A stretch of 64,000 bases of DNA from Chitinophaga sancti (GTDB lineage Bacteria > Bacteroidota > Bacteroidia > Chitinophagales > Chitinophagaceae): the NCBI RefSeq assembly GCF_034424315.1, contig NZ_CP139972.1:7758501-7822500 (forward strand). The letters run 5' to 3'. Every line of letters begins with the position of its first letter. Position 1 is the first letter of the stretch. Position numbers and translations under genes: made by a program. Positions 59,964 to 64,000 of the stretch are shown one piece after another. The notes beneath the pieces were generated by a model. The model saw only the letters and a program-made list of their open reading frames with translations, was not told the DNA's origin and did no database searches.

Positions 59964-60385
59964 TAAGATTGTGGGTTCTTCTGTGGGCATTTCAAAGCAA
60001 AACTAACCACCCAGTCATTCCACGTGGTTTGGCGTGAAATACCCATGCTTCGGTTCAATCTACAAACTGGCAGGCTAGTTCCGCATTTCTGTTCGGAAAT
60101 ATAGCAGGGAATATTACAGCCCAATATTAAATAAGAGGCAGTTAAACACAAAATTTAAAATAAGTGAAATTGGCTAAAAGCAATCGGTGGGGGCGCTATA
60201 AATTTATAGGGTAGATGTTTAGTCCGGTTATAATAACCTCAATTAAAGCTAATCCATACTGAAACGAATCTTCCTTCATCTCATTGAATTATAAAAGACT
60301 AATGCTGAAATGTCGCTTTTACATAGTCCTCTTTATCTGGTAATTCCATCTGCGCTTTTTTTTAAAAGCGATAAATACCGTTTCA
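59964..60385. other. Non-coding DNA right of the IS5 element
   Basis: 422 bases with no supportable gene; the only frame (59963-60151, leftward) begins in the IS end and has no recognised sequence. The tail near 60300-60385 is AT-rich and carries a short run of eight T (60356-60363). It lies after the end of the Crp-family gene and may hold its terminator. Confidence 0.35.
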
Positions 60386-60979
60386 TCAGGGTTGTCTTCC
60401 TTTAACCGTATTTTTTCTGATCCTACTCAGCGATTTGGGAGCGATACCCAGATAGTTGGCAATATGGTACAAGGGAACTCTTTGCAAAATTTCCGGCGAT
60501 TCTTCCATCAATTTCAGGTAACGTTCTTTGGCATCGACTATCTGAAAGTGCAGGCTTTGTCGGACGATTTTCAAAAAAGCTCTTTCAACCAGGATCCGGA
60601 GTAGCTTTTCCAATGCTGGGATAGCACTAAGTAATTCATCCAGGTCCTTTTGATATAAAATATGTATCGCCGAATCTTCCAATGCCTTAATGTTGAGAAA
60701 AGAAGGGATGCCATTCAGCCGGCTATACATATCTCCAATCCATTCACCGTTGAAACCGAAATCAGTGGTATACTCCGTTCCATTTTCCAGAGAGCGGAAA
60801 TAAACAAAAGCTCCCGATTGGACAAATGCCACGAAATCACAAACCCGGTCCTGGTATAAAACGTAATCTCCTTTTTTTATCTCCCTGTAGTTCAGCCGTG
60901 CAGCAAATGTCTGCCACTCTTTATCGCTCAGGGAACAAAGGCTTTCAACCTGTTGTTTTAGATCTTGTTTATCTGTCAT
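60386..60979 (-). CDS. Crp/Fnr-family regulator
   Basis: A 197-residue regulator: cyclic-nucleotide-binding-like beta-roll (YREIKKGDYVLYQDRVCDFVAFVQSGAFVYF, residues about 30-110) and a short HTH at the end (VPLYHIANYLGIAPKSLSRIRKN). The C-terminal HTH lacks the usual extended wing, as in many Bacteroidota Crp proteins. The ATG at 60979 is preferred; the frame extends to 61054 without a domain. It probably controls itself through the palindrome over its promoter and perhaps the barrel gene upstream. Confidence 0.88.
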   Translation of the reverse strand: MTDKQDLKQQVESLCSLSDKEWQTFAARLNYREIKKGDYVLYQDRVCDFVAFVQSGAFVYFRSLENGTEYTTDFGFNGEWIGDMYSRLNGIPSFLNIKALEDSAIHILYQKDLDELLSAIPALEKLLRILVERAFLKIVRQSLHFQIVDAKERYLKLMEESPEILQRVPLYHIANYLGIAPKSLSRIRKNTVKGRQP

Positions 60980-60980
60980 C

Positions 60981-61013
60981 CCACAAATACATATGAATTG
61001 TGGAACAAATTTA
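60981..61013 (-). promoter_or_regulatory. Promoter and palindrome of the second Crp-family gene
   Basis: TAAATTTG (61006-61013, minus strand) is a perfect -7 box. The palindrome CCACAA (60981-60986) and TTGTGG (60998-61003) covers the expected start of transcription, a usual place for an autorepressor site. No -33 TTG was clear. Confidence 0.5.
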
Positions 61014-61201
61014 CAAAAACAAAGAAGATTACTTAAACATTGTAAAACTATCAATGGGTCTGCGCAGGCTGCGTGTTGTGTGAACTACCTGCCAATGAGG
61101 CATCATACAATAGCTGTTTCATTGCAGGAGAAGATTGGCCTGTAGTTATCATGTCCTTGTGTGTATAGTTGCCACAGGCAAATAACATACACGCATTAAT
61201 C

Positions 61202-61801
61202 TTATTGTTTTTCCCATAACCTGTAGCCTATACGGATGACCGGGGCTACATCTGCATTAGGTATCGTGTATGGTGCGCCATTGAAATCGCGGGTTTTATC
61301 GCCCCGCAAATAAAGGTGCAGACCAGGTTGCAGGTATAGGTATTTGCCAAAGAAAAACTGGTAGCTGATGCCCCCGCCAAAGTCATTGCTCCGTATATCC
61401 TGGCGAATGCCGGTAGACTTTTGTTCAATGGCAAAAGTGTGCATTTCCAGAAATGTATAGAGTTCCAGGTTCTTCCAGATATTATATCCCAGGAAAATAC
61501 CTGGAGATGTTTTGTAGAATCGTTTGAAGTCCTCCTTTTGGTTTTTCAGTCCGGCAGGTTCTGCATTGTAGGTGCCACCATTGATAACGCTTACTCTTAC
61601 GCGGAATTTATCGTAGCGGAATCCCACGGCGGCGTGGTACCCACCAGTAAAAAACATCGGGAAGAGTGATTCCGCTTCAATGGCTTGTTTCGCTTTGTAA
61701 TGTGGTGGATCAGGATGCCAGAAACTGCTTTTCACACTATCCTGTGCATGCACTACCATCCCGTAAAAGATGGCAATGGTCAATAATAAGTAACTTTTCA
61801 T
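61202..61801 (-). CDS. Outer-membrane beta-barrel-like protein
   Basis: A 199-residue exported protein (signal peptide MKSYLLLTIAIFYGMVVHA). Mature part shows alternating hydrophobic strands typical of small outer-membrane barrels (GGYHAAVGFRYDKFRVRVSVINGG, YNIWKNLELYTFLEMHTFAIEQK, YLYLQPGLHLYLRG) and ends RIGYRLWEKQ; it lacks the terminal phenylalanine common in proteobacterial barrels. Transcribed leftwards toward the Crp-family gene, 222 bases away, with no shared message expected. Confidence 0.7.
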   Translation of the reverse strand: MKSYLLLTIAIFYGMVVHAQDSVKSSFWHPDPPHYKAKQAIEAESLFPMFFTGGYHAAVGFRYDKFRVRVSVINGGTYNAEPAGLKNQKEDFKRFYKTSPGIFLGYNIWKNLELYTFLEMHTFAIEQKSTGIRQDIRSNDFGGGISYQFFFGKYLYLQPGLHLYLRGDKTRDFNGAPYTIPNADVAPVIRIGYRLWEKQ

Positions 61802-62187
61802 CTTTGATGTGTTTTATCAATACTGCAAAGATGAAAAGTTTACATCAGGCCATTACTCCACATTTGTTACCAAATGAACAGGAAAACTATCTCATGTTCC
61901 AGATGACAAAGACATATTTAGGGATTACACATAAGATTGAGGAAACTAACAGATTAAATGCAGCAGGTATTTATATGAGATATAAAACACTATTGCTTGT
62001 TTGCGCCCGGTGGCCTGGTCTCCAGTTAAAATAGAATTTTAAGTATGTTCTGATAGAATTTTCAGATAGGTTTGTGTACCTTTAAAAAGTCTATATCTAA
62101 ACCCGGTAATGTAGGCGGTTAACTTAAAGAAATTGTAGCAACCACGTTAAACACTCAATATTAAACCCTCTAATAACTACTATTGTT
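61802..62187. other. Region with only a doubtful short frame
   Basis: 386 bases between divergent genes. A 67-codon frame from ATG 61831 to 62034 (MKSLHQAITPHLLPNEQ ...) is possible but unsupported, and is not called a gene. The minus-strand box CATCTTTG (61824-61831) is one base off the -7 consensus for the barrel gene. The plus-strand promoter at 62067-62074 is listed separately. Confidence 0.35.
62067..62074 (+). promoter_or_regulatory. Promoter box of the terminal secreted-protein gene
   Basis: TAGGTTTG fits TAnnTTTG exactly, 114 bases before the start codon at 62188. The leader would be about 107 bases long. Confidence 0.5.
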
Positions 62188-64000
62188 ATGAAAATGAATT
62201 TTAGACTTTTATGTATTATCCTGTTGTCAATAAGTGAGTATGTTTCTGCTCAATCGGGTATTTATGTCGGTGGACATTTCCGTAGGGAGAGAAATCATAC
62301 CATTACAGACCTAAAAGCTTCCGGATTTACCTATGTGATCCTATTTGATGTCACTGTTCAGCCAAATGGGGATTTGACAACTGATGGACAAACCATCTGC
62401 TCAAACGGAACCTATGTCTTTGGTGCCACCAATCCAAACTATGTTGCAGATGTAACTTCTCTTAAAACCGGCGTCACTTCCATCAACAGGGTGGAAACAT
62501 GTATTGGTGGCTGGGGTAGTCACTCTTATACGAATATCAAAAACCTGGTTGCGAGTCAGGGTGTTGGTACAGGAAGCATCCTTTATCGTAATTTCATGGC
62601 ATTGAAAACGGCTATACCTTCCATTGATGCAATCAATAACGATGATGAGGAAGCATATGATGTCAATTCAGCGACTTCTTTTCATGTTATGTTGGCGGAT
62701 ATTGGTTATAAAACAACGCTTGCTCCTTACATGAATAAGGCATACTGGCAAAACCTGGCGACCAATGTTAATAACCAGCGGAGTGGTGCAGTTGATAAGG
62801 TATATTTACAATGGTATGAGGGAGGCGCTGGTAACAATCCATGTGATTGGAACATAAACGGTATTCAGTTGCACACAGGAGATCTTAATTATGAAAATGC
62901 CACTACGGTAGCCAATAAGATGACCAGCGCTAAAAATAACTGCAATTCCAAAGGTGGATTTTATTGGGTGTATAACGACAACAATATTAACCTGAAGGAC
63001 CTTGCCAACAGGGTGAATACCATTTTTGGTATCCGTACCAAAAACCAGCAGGAAGTTGCCAATTTTTACAATGACTGTAACTATTTGGGTTTTGCTAATG
63101 GACTTGAAGTAGGCGACTATAATTTGGACAGGCTACAGTCTTTAGGAATCGACAACGATGTGTTATCAAGTTTGACTGTCGCGGAAGGATTTGAAGTAAC
63201 GGTATATGATGACATCAATTTCAGCGGTGCATCGAAAACTTACAGGGGAAATGTCAGTTGCCTGGTAAATGATGGCTTAAATGATAAGGTTACTTCATTA
63301 CGCATTCGTACAACTGGCACAGCCGGTTTGGACGGTACCTGGTTTATTCAAAACCGCAATAGCGGAAAATATATGGACCTTGCAGCAGAACATGTATCTG
63401 AGAATGGTGGAAACATTCAGCAGTGGGAATATGTTGGAGGTAGTAATCAGCAATTTCAGTTTACGCACCTGGGTGATGGTACTTATAAGATCAGTGCAGT
63501 TGCGAGTGGCAAGGTAGTAGATGTGGATGGTATCAGTAAGAATGAAGGTGCAAATGTATTCCAATGGGATTATTTTGGCACTTTTAACCAACAGTTTGTT
63601 ATGCAGTCTACTGGTGACGGATACTATAAAATTATTCCTAAGCATAGTGGCAAGGTAGTGGAGGTGGAGAATGCAAGTACTGCTAATGGAGCAAATGTTC
63701 GTCAATGGGGTAATAATAACCAGACATGCGGGCAATGGAAATTGATAATGCCTAATGCGAAAATGGCTGCGGTGAAAAAAACGGTTATTGGTGTAGCAAG
63801 TGAATTAACGCTTTATCCCAATCCTGCTGCTGAAACTATCTATCTTTCTTCCCGCGAACTGGCCGGTGCCAGTGTTAGTATCGTTAATGTAGCAGGAAAT
63901 CGTGTGGTAAATACATGGGTTACTGGTAATAGCATTGATTTATCTAAGCTTCAACCAGGCGTGTATATTATTACTTTCAACAAAGATGGTCGTACGATTG
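62188..64000 (+). CDS. Secreted multidomain protein: GH18-like domain, beta/gamma-crystallin, ricin-B lectin and T9SS sorting domain (3' end outside window)
   Basis: The frame starts at ATG 62188 (MKMNFRLLCIILLSISEYVSA, signal peptide) and is open to the edge, 604 codons in view. Residues 23-330 look like a TIM-barrel hydrolase; IDAINNDDEEAYD at about 147-160 resembles the acidic active-site strand of GH18-type enzymes, a tentative match. Residues 332-374 (GFEVTVYDDINFSGASKTYRG) are beta/gamma-crystallin-like. Residues 385-520 hold ricin-B repeats with QxW-type ends (IQQWEY, VFQWDY, VRQWGN, GQWKL). From 541, LTLYPNPAAETIYL starts a T9SS sorting domain. Likely an exported polysaccharide-active enzyme. 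Confidence 0.78.
   Translation, partial: MKMNFRLLCIILLSISEYVSAQSGIYVGGHFRRERNHTITDLKASGFTYVILFDVTVQPNGDLTTDGQTICSNGTYVFGATNPNYVADVTSLKTGVTSINRVETCIGGWGSHSYTNIKNLVASQGVGTGSILYRNFMALKTAIPSIDAINNDDEEAYDVNSATSFHVMLADIGYKTTLAPYMNKAYWQNLATNVNNQRSGAVDKVYLQWYEGGAGNNPCDWNINGIQLHTGDLNYENATTVANKMTSAKNNCNSKGGFYWVYNDNNINLKDLANRVNTIFGIRTKNQQEVANFYNDCNYLGFANGLEVGDYNLDRLQSLGIDNDVLSSLTVAEGFEVTVYDDINFSGASKTYRGNVSCLVNDGLNDKVTSLRIRTTGTAGLDGTWFIQNRNSGKYMDLAAEHVSENGGNIQQWEYVGGSNQQFQFTHLGDGTYKISAVASGKVVDVDGISKNEGANVFQWDYFGTFNQQFVMQSTGDGYYKIIPKHSGKVVEVENASTANGANVRQWGNNNQTCGQWKLIMPNAKMAAVKKTVIGVASELTLYPNPAAETIYLSSRELAGASVSIVNVAGNRVVNTWVTGNSIDLSKLQPGVYIITFNKDGRTI

Noticed and set aside
61666..62034. Rightward 122-codon frame
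   Set aside because: It begins antisense to the outer-membrane barrel; only its last 67 codons lie in free DNA and they show no family or composition signal.
62030..62065. TTTTAAGTATGTT near the terminal gene as a second IS1031-type end
   Set aside because: It matches only part of GAGTATGTTTAAAA, in the wrong order, and has no partner end or duplication.

Overview
The window looks like a chromosomal segment of a Bacteroidota bacterium, most likely a Chitinophagaceae (Chitinophaga-like) organism. The indications are a SusC/SusD pair, two type IX secretion (T9SS) C-terminal sorting domains, many Sec lipoproteins, AraC and Crp/Fnr regulators, few Shine-Dalgarno sequences, and promoter boxes of the Bacteroidota form TAnnTTTG. 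No rRNA, tRNA or CRISPR array was recognised. The genus is inferred from protein style, not from a marker gene.

Layout. 1-931: 3' part of hypE (NiFe-hydrogenase maturation), cut by the window edge. 1109-2107: two tandem paralogous small membrane proteins, with short repeats around them. 2529-3629: TetX-like FAD monooxygenase. 4010-12736: nitrous-oxide respiration block. A Crp/Fnr regulator and an overlapping heme-copper-oxidase-like membrane protein are divergent from a seven-gene operon: cytochrome c lipoprotein, nosZ (clade II, Sec/lipoprotein type), nosL (fused to a membrane domain), nosD, nosF, nosY and a Ric/YtfE di-iron repair protein, closed by a strong terminator. Two TGAT-N4-ATCA sites lie between the divergent units. 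12922-18704: housekeeping and hypothetical genes (DeoR regulator, GGCT-like, PlsC, YbaK-type editing protein, EamA transporter). 18953-21815: anaerobic ribonucleotide reductase nrdD-nrdG. 22185-25364: large secreted reprolysin-like metalloprotease with T9SS signal. 26089-29205: compact five-gene run ending in an AraC regulator. 29223-35247: hypothetical protein, MBL-fold hydrolase, and a DUF6493-like/SWIM zinc-finger pair. 35586-38532: M48 protease and a secreted protein. 39302-43851: SusD-SusC nutrient uptake pair. 44550-49592: ClbS/DfsB-like protein, a small hypothetical gene, an NAD(P)-binding DUF2867-type protein and a monoheme lipoprotein. 50538-59963: accessory region with a tail-fibre-like secreted protein, an RHS/YD-repeat protein, a truncated relative of the tail-like protein, a predicted metalloprotease, and two complete insertion sequences with terminal inverted repeats and target duplications. 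60386-64000: second Crp-family regulator, outer-membrane barrel, and a multidomain secreted protein (GH18-like?, beta/gamma-crystallin, ricin-B, T9SS) that runs off the end.

How it fits together: hypE, the nos operon, its Crp/Fnr regulator, Ric and class III ribonucleotide reductase all point to a facultative anaerobe that can respire N2O, repair nitrosative damage to iron-sulfur centres and make deoxynucleotides without oxygen. SusCD and the T9SS-exported enzymes fit a polymer-degrading lifestyle. The most unusual items are the nosL fusion with a retained internal lipobox, the tandem operators in front of the nos operon, a palindromic intergenic element present twice whose 13-base core occurs a third time, a long inverted repeat carrying four GGTCAC boxes, and an insertion sequence that sits 12 bases before the start codon of the RHS-like gene.
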